This document shows positions 12,029 to 21,931 of a stretch of DNA of 64,000 nucleotides, piece after piece; within the stretch, counting starts at the first letter, position 1; the number at the start of each line of letters is the position of its first letter. Both the position numbers and the translations under genes were made by a program. The notes under the pieces are model-generated. The model had not been told where the DNA came from. It saw nothing but the letters and a program-made list of their open reading frames with translations, and ran no database searches. The stretch is from assembly GCA_019915135.1 (NCBI GenBank), contig JAHLMK010000008.1, forward strand, positions 124,001-188,000, given 5' to 3'. The DNA is from Strobilurus pachycystidiatus (lineage: Eukaryota; Basidiomycota; Agaricomycetes; Agaricales; Physalacriaceae).

Positions 12029-13585
12029 CTATGTGTTGGAATATCTTGTATCATAATGTACGGTATTCAGAATGACATCGACTCCTCTCGCATCGTACCT
12101 GACATCAAGCCCGTGAAATCCCCAGTGCTGCTTCAACAAATCGATCCTATATGTCTCGCTCATGAAGTTACGCGGCAGGCCCTGCCCGTATCTCATCGCC
12201 GCAATACTGAAGTCCTTGACCCTCAACGCTCTCGCTACCTGGACCTCGGGTAGCTTCCGCCACGTATTGTACATGGATACCGGGGAATTCAGATACTCGT
12301 AAAGCTTCATCAGAAGGTCATGGACTGTTATAACTTCAGTGCACTTGAGTATCAAAGGATGGGCGTCCAAAATCTTTTGGAATGTCGTGTTAGCGGACTT
12401 CAATTTGAAGGTTCGGAAGGCGGGTGGTGTTGAGAAGAGAAGACCGTTGTAGTCTGGACGTGAGAGCTCCAGCTGAGGCGGTGCACCAGAGTTGGGATGG
12501 TAGCGCATTATGGAGAAACGGCAGCGGTCGCGACCAAGAGCTTGTGAGGGAGGGAATCGCATGTCCCAGCGGAGGCAAGAGAAAGATCGGAGAGTGCTCG
12601 GTACAGTAGAAGAGCAGCGCGAGATGCGCACAAGTTCAGGGTGAAGAGAAGTTATCTGTCTCGGAGGGACATTCACTTTGTTATTCAGACACGAGCTGAT
12701 GATATCGAAAGTCGTTCGAAGACAGTTGGGTTTTTGCTGGCTCGGAGGTTGGCAGTTGGATATCGAGGGACGCCGATTTGATCGTCGTGGAGCAGATGAA
12801 TGGTGGTGGTGGTGGTGGTGACGGTGGTTGCGGTGAGGCGTGGCTGGGAAGACGGGGGCCGGATTTGGGAAAACCGGAAGTGGTGCGACTGCAGGAGGTG
12901 CAGTAGTGGAGTGCGAAGGGGCAAATCTCACGTGCGGCGAAGGATGGGGTGTGCTACGATTGGTATTCATAGGAGAATTGGGTATGGGAGGGACCGGTCC
13001 CTGCCACGGCGAAGCACCTAGAGAGCTTGGTGTGCTATGATGATCGTTCAGAGGAGGAGTTGGTATGGGAGGAACTGAGTGCTGCGAGGATGAACTAGAT
13101 CGGGAACTGGGTATGCTATAATTGTTGTTCAAGGGAGGAGTAGGTACGGGAGGAACTGAGCGTCCTGATGGCGAACCACCTTGGAAACTTGGAGATTGAG
13201 TTGTACTACCGTGACGCGGCGGCGGCGTCCTGTTATTACTCCGCGGGGATGAGGAGGTGGTGGCCGGTCTGGTATTCGGACTGTAGGGCCTATGTCGAGG
13301 ACTGCGGCTTCCGCTCCTCGAGGAGCGAGAATCGAAAGGGTCGGGGATGGCTGGGGGAGGTGGACTCGAGCCAACATTGATACTTGCGTGTGATGAACTC
13401 GGAGGTGAAGGGGCCAGAGGTATTTCCAGCACGCTAGGGGACACGGTTTGAGGCGGTATGAAGGAAGCTGTCGGTAACTCTCCCTGGCTTGTATTATGGA
13501 GACTCGTATGCGCGAGGGACGTGGGTGATGGTGTCGGGTATGTGGTTGCCCCGCTGCGGGAGCTTCGATGGGCATAGGATGACAT
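12029..13585 (-). CDS. Pro/Ser-rich protein with C-terminal DUF6699-like domain
   Basis: Single-exon gene, 518 residues from the ATG at 13585 (an in-frame ATG at 13654 would add 23). The first about 290 residues are low complexity, rich in Ser, Pro and Thr, with three imperfect copies of a unit of about 31 residues built around VPPIPTPPLN and STPSS, and a His-rich run (HRNHRHHHHHHH). The last about 190 residues look folded: LRWDMRFPPS, then LELSRPDYN, then an ITVHDLLMKLYEYLNSPVS helix and a short C-terminus with FHGLDVRYD. This order (WD-R-PP strand, Pro-rich strand, V.DLL..L..YL helix) resembles the DUF6699 domain frequent in agaricomycete hypothetical proteins. Function unknown. The domain call comes from pattern memory, not a search. 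Confidence 0.75.
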   Translation of the reverse strand: MSSYAHRSSRSGATTYPTPSPTSLAHTSLHNTSQGELPTASFIPPQTVSPSVLEIPLAPSPPSSSHASINVGSSPPPPAIPDPFDSRSSRSGSRSPRHRPYSPNTRPATTSSSPRSNNRTPPPRHGSTTQSPSFQGGSPSGRSVPPVPTPPLNNNYSIPSSRSSSSSQHSVPPIPTPPLNDHHSTPSSLGASPWQGPVPPIPNSPMNTNRSTPHPSPHVRFAPSHSTTAPPAVAPLPVFPNPAPVFPATPHRNHRHHHHHHHSSAPRRSNRRPSISNCQPPSQQKPNCLRTTFDIISSCLNNKVNVPPRQITSLHPELVRISRCSSTVPSTLRSFSCLRWDMRFPPSQALGRDRCRFSIMRYHPNSGAPPQLELSRPDYNGLLFSTPPAFRTFKLKSANTTFQKILDAHPLILKCTEVITVHDLLMKLYEYLNSPVSMYNTWRKLPEVQVARALRVKDFSIAAMRYGQGLPRNFMSETYRIDLLKQHWGFHGLDVRYDARGVDVILNTVHYDTRYSNT

Positions 13586-14513
13586 ATCGGCGGTGGTACA
13601 CAGTACTTGGTGGCTCGACAAGAGCTGATCTGCACCTTTCTTATACTTGAACATGGTCGGTAAGGAGAAGCTGTTGTTCTCACCTTTTTGTCCCGCATCT
13701 TCTTCCTTGTGGGGAAAACAATAGTATCACTGGTATGGCGATGAAGAGCCATCAAGGTTGACTGATGTACCCGGGATCGGTGAGCCACAATCCGTCCGAA
13801 GAACAACAACGGGCGACAAAAGCAGGATACAAGGTATCCAGCGAGTGGGACCAGCTATTGTTTATGGCAAAGGATTGCCGCTAGGGTTGTAACCGGGATA
13901 CGTGCATGTCCCCAAATTCGGACCGTCGTAGTGCAAGTTGTTTGTGACAGCCAGCTGAAGGAGAGCGAAGCATTGTACAGTGATGGGAGAAAGTGAGACC
14001 TACGCTGAGAAGATTGAAGAGCAACGATATGGAACGGCCATTACACGGAGGCCTGGTCATGACAGCATGCGCAAGTAAAAATGTATCACCCACAGCTTCA
14101 CACGACTCGGAGGCGGATTTTGCCCAGACCGGCTGGCCAGACTACGGGGTAAGACTCTGACACGATGAGTTAGAAGTCAATGATCTGCAGAGATTCAGTG
14201 AAGTAAAAAGTGGATGTTGACCATGACGGTGGGCGCGTCTACAGCCGTTTGCATATGAAACTGCATGTCACCATTCGCGCATCTCCTTGTTTATTTGGAC
14301 ATTCAGGGTGTTGCCGTTCTCGGCTCCAAGGCGCCCTCAATGGGATCCCGCGGCCTCTGGCTTTTCAGGCGCACTTGAACTTCCCAAAACCAGACGAGCT
14401 GGATCCTGGACACCAGCGGGGATTTTGTAGCTACTCCGGGAGCCTTGTGCGTCCTGAAGGATGCTCCTTGCCCACGGCTTCGCGGCAGACCCTGGATACG
14501 CAAAGAAGTCTCA
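13586..14513. other. Intergenic
   Basis: No supported gene. Short unsupported open frames only. Confidence 0.4.
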
Positions 14514-14822
14514 CAGCCGATTAAGAAACGATGGGCCACATCGACTTGTCGTGATGCTGTTGGCGGGGTTTGAAATTTTGATCGAGCCGTCCTGCCGGAT
14601 GAGGCGGAATGGTGAGCAATGCGCAAGGATTCTCAACGAAGTAGATGAAAACCATAGTCTTTTCTCTCAAACAATAGACGGTACAGGTTTGGTACAGGTG
14701 GACGTTGGGACAAAGTGGTGTATGAGGTATTTTTATTCAAGCCGCACGGCTCGATCCAAACTTACAACCCCGCCCACAACATCACGACAAGGCGAAGTGG
14801 CCCATCGTTTCTTAATCGGCTG
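14514..14822. repeat. Fold-back inverted repeat with about 82-bp arms
   Basis: Arm 14514-14596 is the reverse complement of arm 14741-14822, with roughly 85-90 percent identity by eye and a 144-bp spacer. The outer ends read CAGCCGATTAAGAAACGATG and, on the right, CATCGTTTCTTAATCGGCTG. No flanking target-site duplication is evident. A transcript would form a long hairpin. It could be a fold-back mobile element, a local inverted duplication or a small-RNA source. Confidence 0.7.
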
Positions 14823-15569
14823 CAATACGATTTCGCGATGTGTGACCTGCAGTCTCATATGCAAGACCCTGTAAGGCGGGCTCTCGGCTTTGTTCGGCAT
14901 CACGTCCCGCCCGCCCCTGAGCTTTGCAGCTTGTCTTTCTTCCATCATCACGAAGGCTATCTGCCGACGCACGCTTGGTCGTGTCCTTGTCATGTCTCTT
15001 CAACCTGAAAAAAAACCCGAGCTCAGCAACTTGGCTTCCCCTCATCGTGTAGGACAGACGAAGATCTGGTGACGATTTTATCAGCTTCGCTTCTTCTGTC
15101 TACATCAAAAGCAACGAACGACGAATAAGTAGAGTCCAGTGCATCTTTCGACTAGATTCTTGAGCTCATTTTGCGTTTCGTTAGATCGTGGTCCTGATGT
15201 CGGAGCGGGTCACTCGCAATGATCATGCTGGCCACTGGCACGGATCGATAGTCAGATAGTCTCAAACCGATATCAACAACTTGACCGCGTCCCCCACAAT
15301 GCCGACTCCGGCACTGGCCAGTATCGAACATGGTGCTCGGAAACGGACATTTGGGCGGCCAACTCCACTATCGCCACTGCGTAGAGCGAGGATTCTTTGA
15401 AGAAAAATCGCACTCTAAACCAGCCGTCCAGCCGTCCAGCCGTCTCCGAAAACACGCGATTGCACTGGCAGCCGAGTCCAGCCTCTCGTAACGCTCAGGT
15501 GGCTTATTCATGAACATGCGGTTGTGGTATGCCTCCCTTATCATCTCGTTACCGTCCACACTCATCACA
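14823..15569. other. Intergenic
   Basis: Region between the fold-back repeat and the coiled-coil gene. No supported gene or RNA seen. Confidence 0.4.
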
Positions 15570-17005
15570 ATGCCAGACATAGGCGCGGCAATTGCTAATA
15601 TACTTTCACCCTTCGGCTGGGCCTCCAAGAGCTCCGACAAAGGTGTGCCCGAGGAACTTCCAGGTCCACACCGTCTGTCAGAAGCAATGCCCGCCTCTGA
15701 GGACACGAATCTGACCGTGCGCTCAAAACATGTTCGTCCCTATATATGCTTTTCTGTGGTCTCCCCTTACTATTCTCCCTAGAGCCGCTCGTCTTCAAAG
15801 AGGGAAGAGATTGAGCGCTTGAGACGCGAAAATGTGTCCCTCAGTTCCGAGAACAGAAAGGTGCACGACCATCTCAACGCGCTTACTCAAACGACGGGCC
15901 GAGATCTCGAGACGGCAAAGGAGGCAAATCGCCTATTGGAGGTATCCCTAGCGCAGGCGCAGAAGGTGGCGGAGGAATGGAAGGCAGCTGCTGAGAAGAG
16001 TCTCTCGCAGGTGCAAGCTCTTCAGGAGCATCTGCGGCAGGAACAGGCCATACACGCAGACGACCGCCGCCTCTTGGCCACGCGAACGCAGGAGCTTCAG
16101 GATGCGCAGACGTATCTGACCATCGTGGATGAGGTTTCGATGGAGGACATACTCTCGATGACCGAGTCCATCAACGCAGACATCTATCAAACGGCTTCTA
16201 TCATCGCAGAATCACTCCCATATGCTCCGCAGTACACCCTCTCGAAGGACAACAGGGACGTTGGCGATGACTGGCTGGGTCCAGATTTCTCTGCTCTTTT
16301 GTACGAGGCACGAACGCAAGACTCAGAGCAACACAGCCTGATTATACAGACGGCTGTTCAGAAGTTGCTGGTTGAGTCCTGTTTGCGTCTGACTCTTCGA
16401 TGGAATTTCATCTCGAGGGACACCGGTATAGAGACGATTTATGGCAGTATCAGAGCTTCTTGTACGTCCATTCCCTTGATTGTCTCCGATTCACGCTCTG
16501 AGACTTCTCATCAGCATCGCAGGCTGTAGCAGCTCGATGGCGGGCCATGACTCGAGCTCATGGCAAACATGCGGACCCTCAACTCGTCACGACAACGGTG
16601 TTCAGACGCCTCCGTGACAGCCTTTCCGTTATCCTCACGGTAGCTGGATGGAAGGAGAGCTTCTCCGGCTGGGGCAATACACACCAGGCAGTCGAAGCTC
16701 GCTTCTCGGGTGACCTGTCGAGGCTCGCAGCATCTATTGTCAAGCTCGACCGTGCCATTGGAGAGGGCATACTGTCCAAGGACGTCACTCTGGTGGCTGC
16801 GGAGGAAGGTGCTGTGTTTGACGCCGATACGATGGATGACGCTTACGGCGTTGCTGGCGATGTTGCATCTGGAGAGGTGGCGTGTACATGCGACTTAGGG
16901 TTGCAGACGTCCATCCGAGGTCCGGTGGGTAAAATCGTTACGAACGGTTTGCCTCTGAAGCCAAAGGTGGTGCTTCTGTCGGCGCTTAAGGACGGGCATC
17001 AGTAG
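15570..17005 (+). CDS. Coiled-coil protein of unknown function
   Basis: Three exons, 15570-15716, 15783-16461 and 16515-17005; 1317 nt, 438 residues, frame preserved at both introns. Residues about 1-45 include a short hydrophobic/Pro stretch (MPDIGAAIANILSPFGW). Residues about 50-155 form a long heptad-like coiled coil (EEIERLRRENVSLSSENRKV and onward, rich in Glu, Ala, Leu, Gln). The remainder is mixed helical with VTTTVFRRLRDSLSVILTVA and a C-terminus near KPKVVLLSALKDGHQ. I do not recognise the family. Similar coiled-coil hypothetical proteins are common beside Hsp70-like genes in mushrooms, but no functional link can be claimed. The start is the in-frame ATG giving the phase-0 junction NLT/SRS. 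Confidence 0.75.
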
Positions 17006-17295
17006 AAGGCAGTCCGATTCTCCCTCAATTATGTGCTGGTTCGCTATTTACTTGGTCAGGTGTTCCATAAGCACAGTCGAAGCTGCATGTACGCCGCGTT
17101 GTTTGGACCTAGGGTCCATCTACTGTTCAGATTTCACACTTCGAATGAACCTCTTTCATGAATTTCATTCTGTCGCTTTAGCGTAAACTTCACGGAGAAC
17201 TCGTGCTTCACAGACGCGCGCCTAATCTGGTTTCATTCCCACCAACCCTCCCTGTGTTATAGGCGGAGTTCAGCGAACGGATCTTCTTTACCTAC

Positions 17296-19691
17296 ATGCA
17301 ACTCCCCAACACGATGACTATCCGAAAGCCATATTCTGGGACAGAGCGCAAGCTAGTCGTCGCATTTGATATCGGAACCACTTACTCGGGTGTCTCATTC
17401 GCCATCTTGGATCCTGGGCTCCCGCCCATTATCGAGAGCGTTACCAGGTATGTCTCGAAACAAGGCGACGTAGCATGTCTGACCTGGATCATTGAGCACA
17501 GCTATCCGGCTCAGCAGAAGAACGGTGGCGACTCCAAGATACCTAGTATCATATACTACGATGACGATGGAAAGGTACACGCGGTCGGAGCTGAGGCCAT
17601 CGAGGCGGCCGAGCTGCTTGGAGGCGATGAGGATGCCAAGGAGGCTGGATTTACCAGGGTTGAATGGTTCGTCTCAAGTATGTTCCTTCGCACAACACCT
17701 GATCAAGGTTGCAGGTTCAAACTACACATGCGCCCCAGGTCTCTCGCAGCGCATCACATCACCGAAGCGGATCTTCCGCCTCTCCCTCGCAACAAAGAGG
17801 TTGTGGACGTGTTTGCAGACTTCATGACGTACCTCTTTGAATGCACGCGAAAGTTCCTTATTGACAGAAGTCCGATGGGCTCGATGTTTTGGACGTCAAT
17901 CGAGGACAACATCGATTTCATTATCACGCATCCGAATGGTTGGGAGGGACAGCAGCAGGCTCTTCTTCGGCAGGCGGCAATATCAGCAGGTCTAGCTCGT
18001 AGGGAGGAAGCACAAGAGCGTATTCGGTTCGTAACTGAAGGAGAAGCAAGCTTGCATTACTGTATTGCAAAAGGTGCCATGAACGGATCCCAAACCGTCA
18101 GTACTCTTGTCCAGCCTCTTGATGTCGCCAGGCGCAGACTCTGACACCTCAACAGATGGACAAGGGTGCGATCATAGTTGATGCAGGCGGTGGTACTATC
18201 GACCTCAGCGCTTATCACGAAACCTCTTCTGGTTCATTTTCCGAGATCGCTCCAGCGCTATGTAAACTCCGTTCCACCCACGGAGCTCTCAGAATACTAA
18301 CGGTATTGATGATTCAGGCCACCTACAAGGCTCCGTATTTGTTACTCGACGACTGCGTGCATATCTCGCAAGTGGGTGATCAGAATTGTGTCGGTAGCGA
18401 ATCTCATGCATTCTCCAGAACGTTTGGAGGGAACGCGCTTTGGCAGTGACGAAGATGTCGACCGGATGACCGAACTGTTCGACAAGAAGACAAAGTTGAC
18501 ATTTCGCGATGCAGCCAACCCATCGTTTATCCAATTTGGAGGGATTCGCGACAAAGATCTCAAAGCCAATATCAAGAACGGAAGAATCACGTTGGAAGGG
18601 TAAGCCTCATGTTCATCTTGCTCATCACTGTGTCTGTACTGATGGCATACAGAACGGTTGTCGAAGAGACGTTCAGACCTTCTCTGCAAGCCATTCTCGA
18701 CGGTGTTCGTGCCCAACGACAAGAATCTTCTTCTCCAATATCGGTCAGAACCTTACTCGCATCTTCCGCGCTACATTATTCACTGTTAATACAGACTGTT
18801 CTCCTTGTCGGAGGTTTCGCAGCAAGCGATTGGCTTTTCACGCAACTCAAGGAAACTCTCCATAAAGAAGGATTATCGGTTTGTCGACCTGATGGATTTG
18901 TGTACGTTCCTGAGAGCCTGTTCCTCGTGCCCACTGACAAAGGTCTTCAGAAACAAGGCAGTAACGGACGGCGCCATGTCTTTCTATCTGGATCACTTCG
19001 TCTCTACCAGAGTAGCACGATTCACATACGGCACAGAATGTAGCACGGCATACATACCTTTCTTTCCCGACCACAGACAGCGGAGATCCACTGCCTTTAT
19101 GTCGCCCTCTGGGAAGCTCCTCATTCCCGGTTGTTTCAGCCCCATCTTGTCAAAGGTGCACGGCAACATCCAGTCCACGGCAGAGACACTCACCTATCCT
19201 CTCTATATAGGGCACGCAGGTCAAAGAAGAGACTGAATTCCGCGAAAGCTATATGGTCGAGCGGCCTACGCCGAGCACTCTCAACTTTGGGTTCACGAGC
19301 GAAATTTTGGCCTATCGCGGTCCCGATCCAGTCCCGGAGTGGATGGACGAAGCATCGAGTGCGTAACATCACCCACATTGCCTTCGGCTAGGCTAATGGG
19401 GTGACTGCTAGGCATGATCTCGACATTATGCAGTATTCGCTCAGATACTCTCTCATTGTCTCGCGATGTGGATCCTATCGTTTCTCCCTTAGGGCGTCGC
19501 CACTATCAGTATTCGTTCGACATAGTGCTGCTGTTCGGAGCTGAGCTCAAGGCTCAGCTTTGTTGGATGGAGAAGGTATGTTTCGCCCCCACGCATCGCG
19601 CATCAGGTTGCTGATCACCATGTACTCGTATGTATCATAGGGTGAAGAGAAGAGGTCACCAGCGGTGGTTGTCTACGACGAAGAATCATGA
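17296..19691 (+). CDS. Hsp70-like (HSPA12-type) ATPase
   Basis: Twelve exons: 17296-17447, 17502-17666, 17715-18096, 18156-18261, 18318-18371, 18419-18599, 18653-18743, 18795-18901, 18951-19155, 19211-19358, 19412-19575, 19641-19691. Sum 1806 nt, 601 residues. Actin/Hsp70-fold motifs appear in order: phosphate-1 DIGTTYSG at about 25-32, phosphate-2 DAGGGTIDLS at about 242-251, adenosine motif LVGGFAAS at about 381-388. Between them lie CHLQGSVFVTRRLRAYLA and the C-terminal GTELKAQ-like strand seen here as FGAELKAQLCWMEK. There is no canonical Hsp70 substrate domain or EEVD tail, so it belongs to the divergent Hsp70-like family expanded in basidiomycetes. The exact client is unknown. Intron 2 uses a weak donor (GTTCGT), chosen because it gives the family-like VEWFKLHMRP. 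A second in-frame ATG at 17314 may be the true start. Confidence 0.88.
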
Positions 19692-20326
19692 ATGATCTTA
19701 CTCTTTCTTCACTGTACATATTTACCGGCCGCTTTATGCAAATCGAATTTCATTGTTCGAACGTACAATCGAAGAGTATATGACATTTAGGACTCAGCGA
19801 CATGACCGCTAAATTAAACATGCATGGAACTGAACGTATTTGGCGAACTGTGAGTCGAATGTATCGGGCGATATGTCCTAGTTGGTGGTCGTGTATCCAG
19901 AGGGCGGCCTGGTGCGACAGCAGCAATGCACCATGCTAACCGTCATGAGTGGTAGCGAAAGTGGGATGCGACCATCGGGTTATGAAGTAGTCCCTATAAT
20001 CATGGGCCTTCCACGAAAAGCGACATATTCAACTTCGTCTCGAATAGTCCTGCGATGCATTCCGATGTGATCAAGACAGCGGGTGGTGAATGTCGGTGAA
20101 AGAGGTCCCAAATGGCTGAGGGAGGTCTTTTCAAGGCAATACTGATCCAGAGGCATGAACGCCTTGAATAATCGATTTCAGGAAAGAGGCAATATGTCGA
20201 TAGGGATGTGCACCGTAAGGACGCACTAGATACAATCCAACGTCGTATCGGATTCCTCGTCAAGGAGATATGGGGCAGAGGAGCAGGAAGAGGGAGTTAA
20301 TGGAGGAGTTAAGATGGGTCATGACC
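19692..20326. other. Intergenic
   Basis: Start of a gene-poor stretch running to about 24.6 kb. No supported gene. Confidence 0.4.
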
Positions 20327-20947
20327 AAAAGAGTCGGGTCGGGTTCACCGGCAAAGGCCGAACCCGACTGAAACCTTGCAACCTGACCAACCTGGGTGCG
20401 CCTGGGCGGCCGGCGGCGTGGTATTGGTGTCGGTGCACCACCGACGTTCAGTTGTGTGATGCTGCTGATATGATGTTCTCTATGATGTCCCTCCCGCCAC
20501 CAATAAGTAGTCAATTGTGGCGCATTTGGAAAATGGTCATTGGTGTAGCAGTTATATTCAGCAGTTAGCGCAAACTTCATGATTCATTGTTCATTGTAAG
20601 TATTGAGTGCTTGCCCAGGCATCTTCAAAACACCACCATATTTTAGTAGTACATCATATTCTCACTGCGTAAGTGTTGGGTGTTCATTGAGAGAGTTACG
20701 TGCTGTACACAACAAGGAAAAAATGCAGCCCCAAAGCAAACATAGATAAGTCCATTGGTGACAGGAGCCAGATACATCGAAGGTAGCCTGACTTAGTTAG
20801 AATAATGGGCAGCGGGATGGGCGAGCAAACGGCGGGATGTGGACGTCGGGAGTCAGGTTGCCACATTGCCCAACCTGACTCGATCACAATTCGGTGACCT
20901 CCGAGCCTGACTCCGACCAGATCCCACGAACCCGACCCGACTCTTTT
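20327..20947. mobile_element. Non-autonomous element with perfect 20-bp terminal inverted repeats
   Basis: The left end AAAAGAGTCGGGTCGGGTTC (20327-20346) is exactly the reverse complement of 20928-20947. The 621-bp interior has no long open frame; it carries further GGGTCGG/CCGACCC-like pieces near both ends. Flanks next to the repeats (GTCATGAC on the left, GTATATAC on the right, each one base out) are not identical, so I cannot show a target-site duplication. Best read as a MITE or deleted DNA transposon of unassigned superfamily. Confidence 0.7.
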
Positions 20948-21598
20948 AGTATATACTCAGTTAAGCTGGAGACATCAGGCGACATCAACAGACGCCTTAA
21001 ACTTTCCCCTCCTCCTCGGTAGCCTACCAGCTGTCGGACCCAATCCAACGAACGAACAATTTGATAAAGAACATAACAGTCCTCGCGAAGTTAGAGGTCA
21101 GACTGGACAAGGATAGACGCGTATAAGAACTTGTCGTTGACGCTAGGGAAGACAAAGAGGACGAGGGACGAAGCGAGTATGTATACAGTCATACTCGACG
21201 ATATACACATACGACGATATATGTGTATATCCTCGAGTGTGGTTGTGTTCAGAGTATGTGATGATGGCGACAGTGTCATGGATGGAAAGGAGATGGTGGA
21301 CACGACTCCGTAGAACGATGTGGCCCCTTGTTCGATTGTGGCTCCAGAAGAGTGGCCTGAGAAATCAGTGCGCCATAGAGCGAAACATCTGTGGCTCGGT
21401 CCGATTCAACAGAAGACGAATCAGGCTGGAGGAACTCCTAGTAATGTGCCGACATCTCTACCACGGCCGATGTACCGCTGCATACCGCGCCAATGTACAG
21501 ATGAAAGTCGGAGCTGTGGCCGTTGAGAGGAGGGCTGGGAGGAGAGAGTTGGGTCATGAGAAAGGGGTCCAGTGTCATTGAGGTTGAACTCGTCGCGA
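20948..21598. other. Intergenic between two inverted-repeat elements
   Basis: A palindrome-like ACGATATACACATACGACG/ATATGTGTATATCC stretch lies around 21196-21232. No gene supported. Confidence 0.4.
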
Positions 21599-21606
21599 AA
21601 TGGTTA

Positions 21607-21923
21607 TAGTGATCTGCCGGCTCTGGCTTCAGGTCGGGCCAGCCGTGGGCCAGCCGTACTTGGGCCAGAGCCAGGCCAGGCCGTGGTGACGGCTTCGCAA
21701 AGCTCATGGCCTGGCTTGAGATTTTGAAAGCCGTAGGCCAGCCGTCGAGCCGTGGCTTGACACGCTTACATCCCGCTTACATCCCGCCGCACCCCACCGA
21801 AGCCAGGCCAGAGCCAGCCGTGACTGACGGCCTTGGCCTGGCTTGCCATTTCGATGAGCCAGAGCTTTGCGAAGCCAGGCCAGGCCGGCGGCTTCAGGCC
21901 AAAGCCGGGCCAGCAGATCACTA
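21607..21923. mobile_element. hAT-type MITE (317 bp)
   Basis: Flanked by a perfect 8-bp direct repeat AATGGTTA (21599-21606 and 21924-21931). The ends are inverted: TAGTGATCTGC at the left and GCAGATCACTA at the right, with imperfect extension inward (CGGCTCTGGC against TGGCCCGGCT). An 8-bp target duplication and ends starting TAGNG are hallmarks of the hAT superfamily. The interior is packed with GGCC/AGCC motifs (CCAGGCCAG, GGGCCAGCC in both orientations) and encodes no transposase, so it must have been moved by an autonomous relative elsewhere. Confidence 0.85.
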
Positions 21924-21931
21924 AATGGTTA

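Noticed and set aside
14303..14874. Two short proteins sharing similar sequence on opposite strands
   Set aside because: The similarity is a by-product of the DNA inverted repeat, not of coding genes.
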